Shown: positions 26,674 through 36,208, numbered from the stretch's first letter. The stretch is DNA of 64,000 bases from Pseudomonadota bacterium (GCA_021325025.1 JAJPHZ010000017.1:1-64000), one strand, 5' to 3'. The notes: generated from the letters alone by a model not told the origin. A program made the numbers and translations.

Positions 26674-27672
26674 ATGCGTTTTGGACTAATGACCGATTTT
26701 CGCAATCCGCCGCAGTGGGCGCGCCCATCGGCGGAGGTTTACGCCGACATCATCGACCACATGGTGTGGGCCGAGTCGCTGGGCTTTACCGACGCCGCCT
26801 TCCTCGAGCATCACTTCACCGACGACGGCTACATCCCCTCGCCGCTGATCGCCGCCGCCGCCGTCGCGGCGCGGACCAAAAACATGCGCGTGGGCACCAA
26901 TATCGCCATCCTGCCGCTGTATGATCCGGTGCGGCTTGCCGAGGACGGCGCGGTGCTCGACGTGATTTCAAACGGCCGCTTCGAAATCGGCGTCGGGCTG
27001 GGCTATCGGGCCGAGGAATACGCCGGCTACGGCATCGACCTCAAATCCAGGGGCCAGCGTGCCAACGAGGCCTTGGAGATTATTCGCCGCCTGTGGCAGG
27101 GCGAAAAAGTAACCTTTCACGGCAAGCACTTTCATATCGACGGCGCCAGGGTCACGCCGCGTCCGATCCAGCAACCCAATCCTCCGATTTGGGTGGGAGG
27201 ATTCAATCGCGCCGCGGTCCGGCGCGCGGCGAAATACGGTGACGGCTACACCGGGCCGGCGACCAAACAGACGCTGCAGATGTATCGCGAAGAATTGCAG
27301 AAGTTGGGCAAGGATCCGTCGCAGGCGCGCATGACCGGCGGATTGCCGTGGCTGGTGGTCTCCAACGACCCCGAGCGCGATTTCAACCGTTTCGCACCGC
27401 ACGTGATGTACTGGTACAACGCCTATGCCAAGTGGTTCGAGGGCACCGATACCAACGTGTGGCCCCATCTGGACAGCGCCGAGGACCTCAAGCGGCTCAA
27501 CCTGATGACGGTGGTCACCCCCGAGCAGGCTGTACCGATGATTAAGGCGCTGTTCGCCGAAGTGCCTGTGGAGACCTTCGGTATCGCGATCGCACCGCCG
27601 GGAGTCCCGGTAAGCCAGGTGCGCGACAACATCGAGCTGTTCGCCGCCAAGGTGATGCCGCACTTCAAGTGA
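26674..27672 (+). CDS. LLM-class (luciferase-like) flavin-dependent oxidoreductase
   Basis: This 332-residue TIM-barrel protein belongs to the bacterial luciferase superfamily, using FMN or F420. Landmarks are FGLMTDFRNPP at the start, ESLGFTDAAFLEHHF, the NMRVGTNIAILPLYDPVRLAEDGAVLD region, GRFEIGVGLGYRAEEY and the PIWVGGFNRAAVRRAAKYGDG phosphate-binding region. The start at 26674 has GGAGG upstream. Such enzymes hydroxylate or reduce varied organics; the substrate is not predictable. It follows a PPOX-like flavoprotein gene on the same strand. Confidence 0.85.
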   Translation: MRFGLMTDFRNPPQWARPSAEVYADIIDHMVWAESLGFTDAAFLEHHFTDDGYIPSPLIAAAAVAARTKNMRVGTNIAILPLYDPVRLAEDGAVLDVISNGRFEIGVGLGYRAEEYAGYGIDLKSRGQRANEALEIIRRLWQGEKVTFHGKHFHIDGARVTPRPIQQPNPPIWVGGFNRAAVRRAAKYGDGYTGPATKQTLQMYREELQKLGKDPSQARMTGGLPWLVVSNDPERDFNRFAPHVMYWYNAYAKWFEGTDTNVWPHLDSAEDLKRLNLMTVVTPEQAVPMIKALFAEVPVETFGIAIAPPGVPVSQVRDNIELFAAKVMPHFK

Positions 27673-27706
27673 ACCTGGCCCGCGGCTCCCATTGAGGAGG
27701 GCAGGC

Positions 27707-27967
27707 GTGGACTCAACCAGTGGGGCGGCGTCCCTCGCACCATTGATGCACCAACACTTTTCCGTGTGGGCCATTTGCGCAGGCACGATCGCCGCAGCGC
27801 TCGCTCAGATAGGCGCTGCAAACCCAACTCCCCTGCTCGCCTTCGCTCATTGCCGCCCCGCATCGCGCGCGGCCCGGCCGCGACTATCGGCGCACGGGGC
27901 TGATGGTGGGCGCGCGTTCCCTGATAATGTCGTCGACGCGACGCAGGAAATCGATCCCCTGGCGTAG
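27707..27967 (+). CDS. Doubtful short open frame with a good ribosome-binding site
   Basis: A GTG at 27707 preceded by GAGGAGG opens an 86-codon frame. The first 45 residues include a hydrophobic run (WAICAGTIAAALAQIG) that could be a membrane or signal segment; the rest is Arg/Pro-rich and overlaps the 3' end of the convergent marR gene. No family is recognised. It may be a gene remnant or chance. Confidence 0.2.
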   Translation: MDSTSGAASLAPLMHQHFSVWAICAGTIAAALAQIGAANPTPLLAFAHCRPASRAARPRLSAHGADGGRAFPDNVVDATQEIDPLA

Positions 27968-28390
27968 CTCAGCCGGGCTTAAGTCGCTCGCCAGGTCTGC
28001 GATGAATTGCCGGCCCGCCTCCACCATCGCGCCGATGAGCCGCTCGCCCCGGGGCGTCAGCGTCACCAGCTTCTCGCGTCCTGAATGCGGGTCCTCGCTC
28101 AGGTGGATCAGGCTCAGCGGCGGACGCGCCATCGCGCGCAGCGCCTTGGTGATGGCGGAGCTGCTGATCTCGAACCAGCTCGACAGCAGTTGCTCGATGC
28201 GCTTGCGCTGGATGCGGCGGCCCTGCTGCCCTTCGGAGCGGATCAGCCACAGGATGGTGACCTGCTTGCGAGTCAGTTTGCCCAGGCGCAGCGCGTCCTC
28301 CAGCGCCATCCCAACCCGGTAATGAAGCGGATAGAAGAACTCCAGAAATTCGAGCATCGCGTCGAAGTGAACACGTCCGGCCATCGCCAT
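27884..28390 (-). CDS. MarR-family transcriptional regulator
   Basis: This 168-residue protein has a winged helix-turn-helix of the MarR type: RLGKLTRKQVTILWLIR, the recognition helix SSSAITKALRAMA, and a wing HSGREKLVTLTPRGERLI. The helical ends form the dimer interface. It faces the alpha/beta hydrolase gene, which lies upstream on the same strand across an 86-base gap, and may regulate that gene. ATG 28390 is taken as start; a TTG at 28408 adds six residues but its ribosome-binding site is too close. Ligand unknown. Confidence 0.8.
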   Translation of the reverse strand: MAMAGRVHFDAMLEFLEFFYPLHYRVGMALEDALRLGKLTRKQVTILWLIRSEGQQGRRIQRKRIEQLLSSWFEISSSAITKALRAMARPPLSLIHLSEDPHSGREKLVTLTPRGERLIGAMVEAGRQFIADLASDLSPAELRQGIDFLRRVDDIIRERAPTISPVRR

Positions 28391-28476
28391 AGTTTCTAAA
28401 GGAAACAATTTCCTCGATCAAACGCTTCGACGCCGGGGCCGCGCGGCTTTCGAGCCGCCGGCTCGCGGAGGGTTGG

Positions 28477-29544
28477 TCAATCGAGCCCCTTTTGGTGCAG
28501 GAACTCTGACAGCAGATCGGCAATCTGCACGGTGTTCAGATCGGAAAACGGAAAGTGCGTATTGCCCCTGATACCAATCGACGGCAAATCCAGGATCGAC
28601 GCATTGCCGCCGCGGCGGTTGAGCGCGTCGGCGAACCTGAGCGAGGCCAGCTTTGACAGCCGCCACACATCGGTGGCCACGACGGGAAACGGCTCCGATG
28701 GAATGTTGTCGCCCCAGATGATCTGGATCGGGATGCTTGTCAGCTTCGCGAACCGCTCGGCAGGCATTGCTTCAAGTGAGGCACCAGCGGACCCGTCCGA
28801 CAGCGGCGGCAAATCGCAGGCCTCGCCCTGTGGAACACACGACACGAACGGCTCGTAGGCGACAATCGCCCTAACGTTGGCGCTCCTGGCCGCCGCCAGC
28901 CATCCCATCAGGCCGCCCTGCGAATGGGTGATGAGAATCGCGGGCCCGATTCGATCCAACAGCGCGGCAATCGCGCCGGAAATCACATCGGCGTCATCTG
29001 CGATGCCAGCCACGCCGTGGCGGTAGAACTCCTCGAGCGCGTGCTTGGGGAATTGCGTGTTGGGGTAAAACTCAAACGGCCTTGGACCCAGACGCCCGGC
29101 CAAGAAGGCAAGTTCGTGGCCGAAGTTGATGGTCGTCGGCGGGATGATTTGTGTGCCGGCCAGGTCTCCCAGCGGGCCGCTGAAAGAGGGAATGCCCGAA
29201 CGGCCGCGGCCGGGAAAGTCGATTACGTAAACCGCAAAACCGCGCCGCACAAAGATGGTCTGCAGGCCCTCGCGCCCATCCGGCGTCGTCTCCCACGTCT
29301 TGCCGGTCTGGCATCCGCCGTGCACCATCACCAGCGGCAGCTCCCTCGCGTCAGGCGGAATTTGATACTGGGCGTAGAGATGGCCGATGCTGTAGGTCTG
29401 TCCCTGGCTGTTAAACGGTACGAAAAACCGGCCCGGGTCGAAGGTCCCGCGCGCGGTAACGGTGCGCCCGCCCACGAAAAAGCTGCCCTGCTGCGCGATC
29501 AGAAGCGGTTCTTTGTCAGCACCAGATCTGAAGTCTCGAAGCAT
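28477..29544 (-). CDS. Alpha/beta-hydrolase, probable esterase
   Basis: This 355-residue protein has the alpha/beta-hydrolase layout: oxyanion-hole strand PLVMVHGGCQTGKTWET, VIDFPGRGRSG, nucleophile elbow ILITHSQGGLMGW (Ser of HSQGG), and a C-terminal His in IRGNTHFPFSDLN. The HGGxxTGxxWE motif is typical of a bacterial esterase group with a short beta-hairpin N-terminal domain (FFVGGRTVTARG). The start at 29544 has GGAG 11 bases upstream. No signal peptide is seen with this start. The substrate is unknown. It may form an operon with the downstream marR gene. Confidence 0.8.
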   Translation of the reverse strand: MLRDFRSGADKEPLLIAQQGSFFVGGRTVTARGTFDPGRFFVPFNSQGQTYSIGHLYAQYQIPPDARELPLVMVHGGCQTGKTWETTPDGREGLQTIFVRRGFAVYVIDFPGRGRSGIPSFSGPLGDLAGTQIIPPTTINFGHELAFLAGRLGPRPFEFYPNTQFPKHALEEFYRHGVAGIADDADVISGAIAALLDRIGPAILITHSQGGLMGWLAAARSANVRAIVAYEPFVSCVPQGEACDLPPLSDGSAGASLEAMPAERFAKLTSIPIQIIWGDNIPSEPFPVVATDVWRLSKLASLRFADALNRRGGNASILDLPSIGIRGNTHFPFSDLNTVQIADLLSEFLHQKGLD

Positions 29545-29620
29545 CGCTGGCAATTCTCCTACCGCTTCTTCTCGCAGAAAAATCAAACTACAGCTAGACT
29601 TCCGCCTGGCCGTTTCTGGT

Positions 29621-29652
29621 CCCCTCTCCCTGACCAGGGCGGGGGTGAGGTT
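29621..29652. repeat. Dispersed GC-rich repeat remnant
   Basis: The sequence CCCCTCTCCCTGACCAGG and the following CGGGGGTGAGG resemble half of the common bacterial intergenic repeat that pairs a CCCTCTCCC arm with a GGGTGAGG arm. Only this part is seen, between the hydrolase and SDR genes. Confidence 0.35.
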
Positions 29653-29675
29653 ATGCTCCGCGCGGAGGATGAAAC

Positions 29676-30434
29676 GTGAATCTCAACGGTAAAGTTGCGC
29701 TGGTAACGGGCGGCGCTTCGGGCATCGGCCGCGCCACCGCGGTCGCATTCGCACGGGGCGGCGCCAAGGTCGCGATCGCCGATATCGATGGGCGCGGCGG
29801 CGAGCAGACGCTCGGGATGATCCAGCAGGCGGGCGGCGACGGCTTGTTTGCCGGATGCGACGTTTCGTCGGCCGCAGACGTCAAGGCGCTGATCGAGCGC
29901 GTGGTGAGCAGATACGGCCGCCTGGATTGCGCCGCCAACATCGCGGCGATCGAGGGCACTCCGCGCCGCATCGACCAGGTGCCGGACGAGGAGTTCGATC
30001 GCATCATCCAGGTCAATTTGCGCGGCGTGTGGCTGTGCATGAAGTACGAGGTCGTGCAGATGCTCAAGCAGGCAAGCGGCGGCGCGATCGTCAACCTGTC
30101 CTCCGCCGCCGGCCTGGTCGGCAGTGTGCGCTCGCCCGCCTACGGTGCATCCAAACACGGCGTGGTCGGGTTGACCAAGTCAGCCGCGCTGCAACTGGCC
30201 AAAAACAACGTCAGGGTCAACGCGGTCTGTCCGGGCGGGATTCTCACGCCGATGACCGAGCGAATCGCCGCCGCCGCGGGCGGCACCCAGGCGCAACTGG
30301 GGGCGGCGCATCCGGTCGGCCGGATGGGCCGGCCCGAAGAGATTGCCGCAGCCGTACTGTGGCTGTGCTCCGATGAGGCCTCGTTCGTAACCGGCTTCGC
30401 CGCCCCGGTCGACGGCGGCCTGACCGCGATGTAG
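29676..30434 (+). CDS. Short-chain dehydrogenase/reductase (classical SDR)
   Basis: This 252-residue Rossmann-fold oxidoreductase carries the cofactor motif VTGGASGIG, the NAD-favouring acidic residue in IADID, the catalytic Ser in IVNLSSAAG, and the Tyr-x3-Lys pair in PAYGASKHGVVG, ending with APVDGGL. It starts at GTG 29676 with GGAGG eight bases before. The substrate is not predictable. It is convergent with the ftsZ end of the dcw operon, with 92 bases between the two stop codons and no strong terminator hairpin. Confidence 0.9.
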   Translation: MNLNGKVALVTGGASGIGRATAVAFARGGAKVAIADIDGRGGEQTLGMIQQAGGDGLFAGCDVSSAADVKALIERVVSRYGRLDCAANIAAIEGTPRRIDQVPDEEFDRIIQVNLRGVWLCMKYEVVQMLKQASGGAIVNLSSAAGLVGSVRSPAYGASKHGVVGLTKSAALQLAKNNVRVNAVCPGGILTPMTERIAAAAGGTQAQLGAAHPVGRMGRPEEIAAAVLWLCSDEASFVTGFAAPVDGGLTAM

Positions 30435-30526
30435 CGTGACGCGTCGCCGATTAAGTGCCCCGCGGCCGCACGCGCCCTTGCACCGACCTTTCCCTTCATT
30501 GAGGACGCTTAGCGTTTTGCCGCGCT

Positions 30527-31852
30527 TTAGTCCTGATGCTTGCGCAGGAAGGTTGGCACGTCGAGGTCGTCGCTGTTGTCGACCTGGTTACCCGGTTCCA
30601 GCTTGATCTCGCCGCTGCGGCCGCCCTCCTGGGCGCGGCGCTTGAAGGTCGGGATGTCGAGGCTTTCGTCCACGATCAGCCCCAACCGGCGCACCGGTTT
30701 GTTGCTGGGAAACAGCCTGACCTGGCCGGTGCCGGCACCTTCGCCCGCCGGCTCCATCGGACGCGTGGGCGCCGACTGCACCGGCGCGGTGACCGCCGCG
30801 GGCGGCGCAGTCGGGGTGGGCATCGGCGCGGGCGGCGGGGTCAGCGGCACAGTGGCCTGAGTGCTGACCAACGGACGCGGCGTGTAGCGCGTCTCCAGGT
30901 CGCCGAAGCCGGTCGCGATCACGGTGACGCGAATCTCTTCGGAGAGTTGATCGTCGATCACGGCGCCGAAGATGATGTTGGCGTCCTCGTGCGCCTCTTC
31001 CTGGATCAGGCTGGCCGCTTCGTTGACCTCGTACAGCGACATGTCGGGACCGCCGGTTACGTTGATCAGCAGGCCGCGCGCGCCCTTGATCGACAGGTCC
31101 TCGAGCAGCGGACTGGAGATGGCGCGCTGTGCCGCCTCCACCGCGCGGTTCTCGCCCGAGGCCGAGGCCGCCCCCATCATCGCCAGCCCCATCTCGGCCA
31201 TGATCGAGCGCACGTCGGCAAAGTCCAGGTTGATCAGCCCGTGCACGGTGACCAGTTCGGAGATGCCGCGCACCGCCTGCAGCAGCACTTCGTCGGCGCG
31301 CTGAAAGGCCTCGCGCAGCGGCGTATTGCGGCTGGCCACGGACAGCAGGCGCTGGTTGGGGATGGTGATCAGGGTATCGACGGCGGCCTTCAGCTCACGC
31401 ATCCCGTCTTCGGCCTGGGTCATGCGTTTGCGCCCCTCGAATTGAAAGGGCTTGGTCACCACGCCCACGGTCAGCGCGCCCGACTCGCGGGCCAGCCGCG
31501 CGATCACCGGAGCGGAGCCGGTGCCGGTGCCACCGCCCATGCCGGCGGTGACGAACACCATCTCGGCGTCGCCCAACACCTCGCGCAGCCGCTCTTCGTC
31601 CTCCAGCGCGGCCTTGCGGCCGATTTCGGGATTGCCGCCGGTGCCGCGGCCGCGGGTGATTTGCGTGCCGATTTGCAGCCGCACTGGGGCGATGTTGTTT
31701 TGCAGCGCCTGGATATCGGTGTTGACCGAGATGAATTCGACGTTGCGCAGCCCCGCCTGGATCATGTGATTGACCGCGTTGCCGCCGCAGCCGCCCGCGC
31801 CGATAACTTTGATCCTGGCACCCGGATCCGGAGTCTCAACCAATTCGATCAT
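30527..31852 (-). CDS. ftsZ: Cell division protein FtsZ
   Basis: FtsZ is the tubulin-like GTPase that forms the cytokinetic ring. The 441-residue protein has [18 protein letters not shown] at the N-terminus, the tubulin signature [15 protein letters not shown] near residue 108, and [11 protein letters not shown] as the T7-like loop region. The Pro-rich linker (residues 320-370) is followed by two copies of the C-terminal partner-binding motif, LDIPTFKRR near 398 and [11 protein letters not shown] at the very end. FtsA and FtsQ genes lie just upstream on the same strand. It is the last gene of the operon. Confidence 0.98.
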   Translation of the reverse strand: MIELVETPDPGARIKVIGAGGCGGNAVNHMIQAGLRNVEFISVNTDIQALQNNIAPVRLQIGTQITRGRGTGGNPEIGRKAALEDEERLREVLGDAEMVFVTAGMGGGTGTGSAPVIARLARESGALTVGVVTKPFQFEGRKRMTQAEDGMRELKAAVDTLITIPNQRLLSVASRNTPLREAFQRADEVLLQAVRGISELVTVHGLINLDFADVRSIMAEMGLAMMGAASASGENRAVEAAQRAISSPLLEDLSIKGARGLLINVTGGPDMSLYEVNEAASLIQEEAHEDANIIFGAVIDDQLSEEIRVTVIATGFGDLETRYTPRPLVSTQATVPLTPPPAPMPTPTAPPAAVTAPVQSAPTRPMEPAGEGAGTGQVRLFPSNKPVRRLGLIVDESLDIPTFKRRAQEGGRSGEIKLEPGNQVDNSDDLDVPTFLRKHQD

Positions 31853-31915
31853 CGCTCTTCCTCCTCAACCGCTCCACTTTGGGCGTCCGGCGCGCAGGCG
31901 CGCGGCGCGCCGAGG

Positions 31916-33148
31916 TTAAAAGAAATCCCGTACCCACTCGCTGACCCGCGAGCGCAACTTTATCCATCGCCGCGGCCGCCCCACCGATGACCGCTCGTTG
32001 CTGCGCGCCATCAGCAGCAATCCGGCGGCGGTGGCGAACATCGGCTTCATCAAATCCTCGGGCATCCCGGCCAGGTTGACCGGCAGCCCGCGTCGCACCG
32101 GCAGGTTGAACACGCGTTCGGCCAGTTCCTGGGTGCCTTCAAGCAGCGAGCTGCCGCCCACCAGCACCAGCCCCGAGGCGAGCGCTTCGGCCACGCCCGA
32201 GCGGAGCAGCTCGCGCTGCACCATCGCGAAAATCTCCTCCATGCGCGGCTCCAGGATTTCGCCCAGCAGCCGGCGCGCGATGATGCGCGGCTCGCGTCCG
32301 CCCACCCCCGGCACACTGACCATCTCGTCGCGTCCGACCACGATGTTGGTGGCCACGCCGTAGCTGGTCTTGAGCCGTTCCGCGTCGGCCAGCGCGGTGC
32401 GCAGCCCGGCGGCAAGGTCGCCGGTCAGATGATTACCGCCCAGCGGCAGCACCGCGGTATGCATCACGGCGCCGCCGTGAAAGACGATAATGTCGGTGGT
32501 GCCGCCGCCGATATCGACCAGCGCCACGCCCAGTTCGCGCTCCTCGGAAAACAGCGCCGCTTCGGCCGACGCCAGCGGTTCGAGCACCATCGTCGCGGCC
32601 CGCACTCCGCCGCGTTCGCAGCACTTCATCAGGTTCTGCGCGTAGCTCTGCGCGGCGGTTACGATATGGATACGCGCCTCAAGGCGCACCCCCGCCATCC
32701 CGATCGGGTCGTGAACGCCCTCCTGCTCATCGACTGCGAACTGCTGCGGCAGCACGTGCAGTACCTGGCGATCGAGCGGAATGGCAACCGCGCGCGCCGC
32801 ATCAATCACGCGCTCGACGTCGCGCGCGCCAACTTCGCCGCCGCGCACGGCGACGATGCCGTGACTGTTGAAGCCGCGGATGTGCGCACCGGCGATTCCC
32901 ACCGTAGCCGCGGAAATCTTGACGCCGGAGGTCTTCTCCGCCTCGGCCACTGCGTCGCGGATCGAGTCGACGGTGGCGTCGATGTTAACCACCACGCCCT
33001 TGCGCAGACCCGCGCACGGCACCACGCCGTAACCCAACAGCGCCATCCCATGCTGGCCGTTGCCGTTACCGTTGGTCTCGCCGACCTCCGCCACCAGCGC
33101 GCATGTCTTGCTGGTGCCGATATCCAACGCGCTCAGGATATTTCTCAT
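31916..33148 (-). CDS. ftsA: Cell division protein FtsA
   Basis: FtsA is the actin-like ATPase that tethers FtsZ to the membrane. The 410-residue protein shows the phosphate-1 motif SALDIGTSKTCALVAEV, the 1C subdomain (HVLPQQFAVDEQEGV) and the phosphate-2 motif VALVDIGGGTTDIIVF, then ALASGLVLVGGSSLLEG. The C-terminus ends in a helix with basic and hydrophobic residues (RVSEWVRDFF), fitting the amphipathic membrane anchor. It overlaps the ftsQ stop by four bases; ftsZ follows after 63 bases. Confidence 0.96.
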   Translation of the reverse strand: MRNILSALDIGTSKTCALVAEVGETNGNGNGQHGMALLGYGVVPCAGLRKGVVVNIDATVDSIRDAVAEAEKTSGVKISAATVGIAGAHIRGFNSHGIVAVRGGEVGARDVERVIDAARAVAIPLDRQVLHVLPQQFAVDEQEGVHDPIGMAGVRLEARIHIVTAAQSYAQNLMKCCERGGVRAATMVLEPLASAEAALFSEERELGVALVDIGGGTTDIIVFHGGAVMHTAVLPLGGNHLTGDLAAGLRTALADAERLKTSYGVATNIVVGRDEMVSVPGVGGREPRIIARRLLGEILEPRMEEIFAMVQRELLRSGVAEALASGLVLVGGSSLLEGTQELAERVFNLPVRRGLPVNLAGMPEDLMKPMFATAAGLLLMARSNERSSVGRPRRWIKLRSRVSEWVRDFF

Positions 33149-33840
33149 CGTGGCACCGGCTCCTTGCCCGTTACGGTCTGATAGCGCGGGGTGGCGCCGA
33201 TTTCAGCCAGCGCGACGCTGACCGGCTGGCGCAAGCGCACCACCGCCTCGCCCGGAGTCGTCATGTCCAGCGCGGCCATCAGGTCCAGGTGATCGCGCCA
33301 GCGGTTCATGACCGCTGCCGCGTGAGCCAACTCCTCGGAGATGCGCTCGCGGTCGAGTACCAGGATGGTGTGGCGGCGCTCGAGGTAAAGCGTCGCGGTG
33401 CCGTCGCCGGCAATCCGCACTTCGGACACCAGTTCGGACAAAGCGGCCTCGGCGCGCACCACCAGTTCGGCGCAGTCAAGCAACTGGGCGCCGCTCATCG
33501 AATCCAGCGCCGGACCGCTGATGATGGGCAGGTCGCTGATCGCCTGGGCGGAAAGCGGCCCGCGCAGGTCGCCGCCGGCCGACAAGGCGTAAAAGCCGTC
33601 GGTGCGCTCGACCACCGCGACCGCGCCATCGCTGGCGCGCTGGGGCAGGTCGCGCCCCGGCCGCAAATGCAATTTGGTGAGGATGCGGGACAGCCGCCCC
33701 GTCGCATCCATCGCACGGGCGCGGTTGGCAACCGTCAGCCCGGCGTAGACTCCCAGCGCGAAGAAGGCGCACAACACCACGCCCAACAGCCGCCAGCCCC
33801 ACTCCGAATTGCGCTTTTTTTTCCTGCGCCGCGCCACCAC
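33145..33840 (-). CDS. ftsQ: FtsQ/DivIB-like division protein lacking a clear POTRA domain
   Basis: Position between murB and ftsA, a Lys/Arg-rich N-terminus (VARRRKKKRNSEWGWR), and one transmembrane helix (LLGVVLCAFFALGVYAGLTV) identify FtsQ. In E. coli a POTRA domain of about 70 residues follows the helix; here only about 45 poorly similar residues separate it from the beta-domain-like part (DGFYALSAGGDLRG, ISDLPIISGP, LYLERRHTILVL). Total length is 231, versus 276 in E. coli. FtsQ links FtsL/FtsB to the divisome. It could instead be a distant DivIB variant. Confidence 0.75.
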   Translation of the reverse strand: MVARRRKKKRNSEWGWRLLGVVLCAFFALGVYAGLTVANRARAMDATGRLSRILTKLHLRPGRDLPQRASDGAVAVVERTDGFYALSAGGDLRGPLSAQAISDLPIISGPALDSMSGAQLLDCAELVVRAEAALSELVSEVRIAGDGTATLYLERRHTILVLDRERISEELAHAAAVMNRWRDHLDLMAALDMTTPGEAVVRLRQPVSVALAEIGATPRYQTVTGKEPVPR

Positions 33841-33894
33841 ACCACCAGCGGGAAGCGCCCGCCGCGCCTCCCGAAAATCCTCAGTTCAAACCGC

Positions 33895-34797
33895 TTACCA
33901 TTCGCCCACCAGCTTAACTTCGGGTTCCAGTCTGACGCCAGTTTGTTGTTCAACCCGCTCGCGCGCCAGCTCCATCAGGGCGCGCACCTCGCCGGCGCGT
34001 GCACCGCCGAGATTGACGATGAAGTTGGCGTGCTGATGGGAGAACGCGGCGCCGCCGATGCGCTCGCCCTTGAGTCCGCACGCTTCCAGCAGCCGCCCGG
34101 CAAAATGGCCGGGCGGATTTTTGAAGATCGAGCCCGCGTTGGGAACGCCTTGGGGCTGGCGCGCAGCACGCTTGGCCTTGAGCTCCGCGACCTTGGCCTG
34201 CAACGCGGCGCGGTCGCCGGCGATCAGATCGAATTGGACGGCAGCCACGATGAATCCCGGCGGCAGAACGCTGCGCCGATAGGAAAATCCGATTTCGTCC
34301 TTGCCCAGCGTGCGCAGCGTGCCGTCGCGCTGCGCGCCGCGCACCGCGCTTACCACCGGGGCCAGTTCGCCGCCGAACGCGCCTGCGTTCATGATCAACG
34401 CGCCACCGACGCTGCCGGGGATGCCCTCGCCGAACTCCAGTCCGGCCAGCCCGTGCGCGACCGCCTGCGCGACCAGTTCTCCAAACGGCACGGCGGCGCC
34501 CGCCCTTGCGCGGCATCCGTTGAATTGAACCTGCCTGAAGCCTGCCCCCAGCCGCAGCACCAGGCCGCGCACGCCCCGATCGCTGATCAAAAGATTGGTA
34601 CCGGTGCCCAGGCAGAACGCCGGCATCGAGTGGCGGGCGGCGATGGCCAAGGCGTCGGCCAACTCCTGCTCGTCGCCGACCTCGAGCAGGAAATCCGCCG
34701 GTCCGCCGATGCGGAATGAGGTCAACGCGGCAAGCGGCCGGCCCCGCTCGACGCGCGCGCCGAAACTTTGCGCCAGTTCGGCTTCAAACGCGTTCAT
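33895..34797 (-). CDS. murB: UDP-N-acetylenolpyruvoylglucosamine reductase MurB
   Basis: MurB reduces the enolpyruvyl group of UDP-GlcNAc-enolpyruvate to UDP-MurNAc with NADPH and FAD. The 300-residue protein shows TSFRIGGPADFLLEVGDEQEL, GTGTNLLISDRGVRGLVLRL and the FAD-contacting SVGGALIMNAGAFGGE segment, with the catalytic Ser/Glu region GSIFKNPPGHFAGRLLE. It is of the compact type IIb-like length. Its start overlaps the end of murC by 14 bases. The ftsQ gene begins 54 bases after its stop. Confidence 0.95.
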   Translation of the reverse strand: MNAFEAELAQSFGARVERGRPLAALTSFRIGGPADFLLEVGDEQELADALAIAARHSMPAFCLGTGTNLLISDRGVRGLVLRLGAGFRQVQFNGCRARAGAAVPFGELVAQAVAHGLAGLEFGEGIPGSVGGALIMNAGAFGGELAPVVSAVRGAQRDGTLRTLGKDEIGFSYRRSVLPPGFIVAAVQFDLIAGDRAALQAKVAELKAKRAARQPQGVPNAGSIFKNPPGHFAGRLLEACGLKGERIGGAAFSHQHANFIVNLGGARAGEVRALMELARERVEQQTGVRLEPEVKLVGEW

Positions 34798-36208
34798 CGG
34801 GCTTGGCCTCCGCATTGAGGACTTCCAGCACCGCTTCGCCAACCTTGTAAACGTCGCCCGCACCCAGCGTGGCGATCAGGTCGCCCGGCGCGGAATCGGC
34901 GGCGATGCGCACGGCAGGTTCGGCCTCGTCGCCCAGGTAGCGCACCTCCAGATGGCCCCGTGCACGCAGCGCCTCGTACAGGCGGCGCGAAGTAACATTG
35001 GCAATCGGCTCTTCGCCGGCCGAATATACCTCGGCCAGATAGAGCACGTCGGCGTCGTCGAAGGCACCGATAAAGTCGTCGAACAGATCGCGCAGGCGGG
35101 TGAAGCGATGGGGCTGAAAGACGGCGAGGATGCGGCGGCGGAAGGCAGCGCGCGCGGCTGCCAGCGTGGCGCGCACTTCCTGCGGATGGTGCGCATAGTC
35201 GTCGAGCACGATACGCCCGGCGCCTTCGCCCTTGATTTCGAAGCGGCGCGAGATGCCGGCGAATTTGGCCAGCGCGGCGGCCGCGACCTGGAATGGAATT
35301 CCCACCTCCAGCGCCACGCCGATCGCCGCCAGCGAATTGAGCGCCACATGACGGCCGGGAGAAGGCACCGTCACACGGCCCAGCCGTTCGCCCTTGTGCA
35401 CCACCTCGAAGGAGGTGGAGAAGCCGTCGATCGCGATGTGCTCGGCGCGCAGGTCCGCGTCGGCGGCCTCTCCGTAGGTGAGCGTCAGCTTGCGCGCCGC
35501 CGGCAGCAAAGCGCGCACATTGGGACTGTCGATCCCCAAAATCGCCGCGCCGTAAAACGGCACGCGGTTGATGAAACTCAAATACGCGTCGTGAACCCGC
35601 TCCATCGTGCCGTAGTAATCCAGGTGCTCGGGGTCGATGTTGGTCACGACGGCGACGGTGGGCAGCAGCAAAAGGAATGACGCGTCGCTCTCGTCGGCCT
35701 CGGCCACCATGAAATCGCCGCGGCCCAAACGCACGTTGGTACCGCGCGCCCGCATGTTGCCGCCGATCGCGACGGTCGGATCCAGTCCCGCTTCTTCCAA
35801 AATCAACGCCACCAGCGAGGTCGTGGTGGTCTTGCCATGAGTGCCCGCCACCGCCACGCCCATGCGCGCCATCCGCAGCAACTCCCCCAGCATCTCGGCG
35901 CGCGGGATGACCGGCACGCGCATTTCGCGCGCGCGCTGCACTTCAGGATTGGAAAATCTGACCGCCGAGGAGATTACCACGGCGTCAAGCTCGGGGAGGA
36001 TATGCTCGGGATGATGACCGGTGCTGATCTGCGCGCCCAGTGCGGCCAGACGCTGCGTGACGCGGGTCGAATTCTGATCGCATCCACTGACGGCGAAATT
36101 CAGGCGCAGACACAGCTCCGCGATGCCGCTCATCCCGGCGCCGCCGATGCCGATAAAATGCAGGCGGCGCTGGCCGGTCAGCAGGCCCCTTGGAGTCGGT
36201 CCGCTCAT
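34784..36208 (-). CDS. murC: UDP-N-acetylmuramate-L-alanine ligase MurC
   Basis: MurC adds the first L-Ala to UDP-MurNAc using ATP. The 474-residue ligase begins with RLHFIGIGGAGMSGIAELC, has the ATP loop VAVAGTHGKTTTTSLVALI near residue 115, the Mur-family EADESDASFL motif and the DDYAHHPQEVRATL motif. It begins 4 bases inside the murG stop (overlap of 36205-36208) and ends inside the murB start. Order murG-murC-murB is normal for dcw operons. No ddl gene follows murB. Confidence 0.97.
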   Translation of the reverse strand: MSGPTPRGLLTGQRRLHFIGIGGAGMSGIAELCLRLNFAVSGCDQNSTRVTQRLAALGAQISTGHHPEHILPELDAVVISSAVRFSNPEVQRAREMRVPVIPRAEMLGELLRMARMGVAVAGTHGKTTTTSLVALILEEAGLDPTVAIGGNMRARGTNVRLGRGDFMVAEADESDASFLLLLPTVAVVTNIDPEHLDYYGTMERVHDAYLSFINRVPFYGAAILGIDSPNVRALLPAARKLTLTYGEAADADLRAEHIAIDGFSTSFEVVHKGERLGRVTVPSPGRHVALNSLAAIGVALEVGIPFQVAAAALAKFAGISRRFEIKGEGAGRIVLDDYAHHPQEVRATLAAARAAFRRRILAVFQPHRFTRLRDLFDDFIGAFDDADVLYLAEVYSAGEEPIANVTSRRLYEALRARGHLEVRYLGDEAEPAVRIAADSAPGDLIATLGAGDVYKVGEAVLEVLNAEAKPDERV

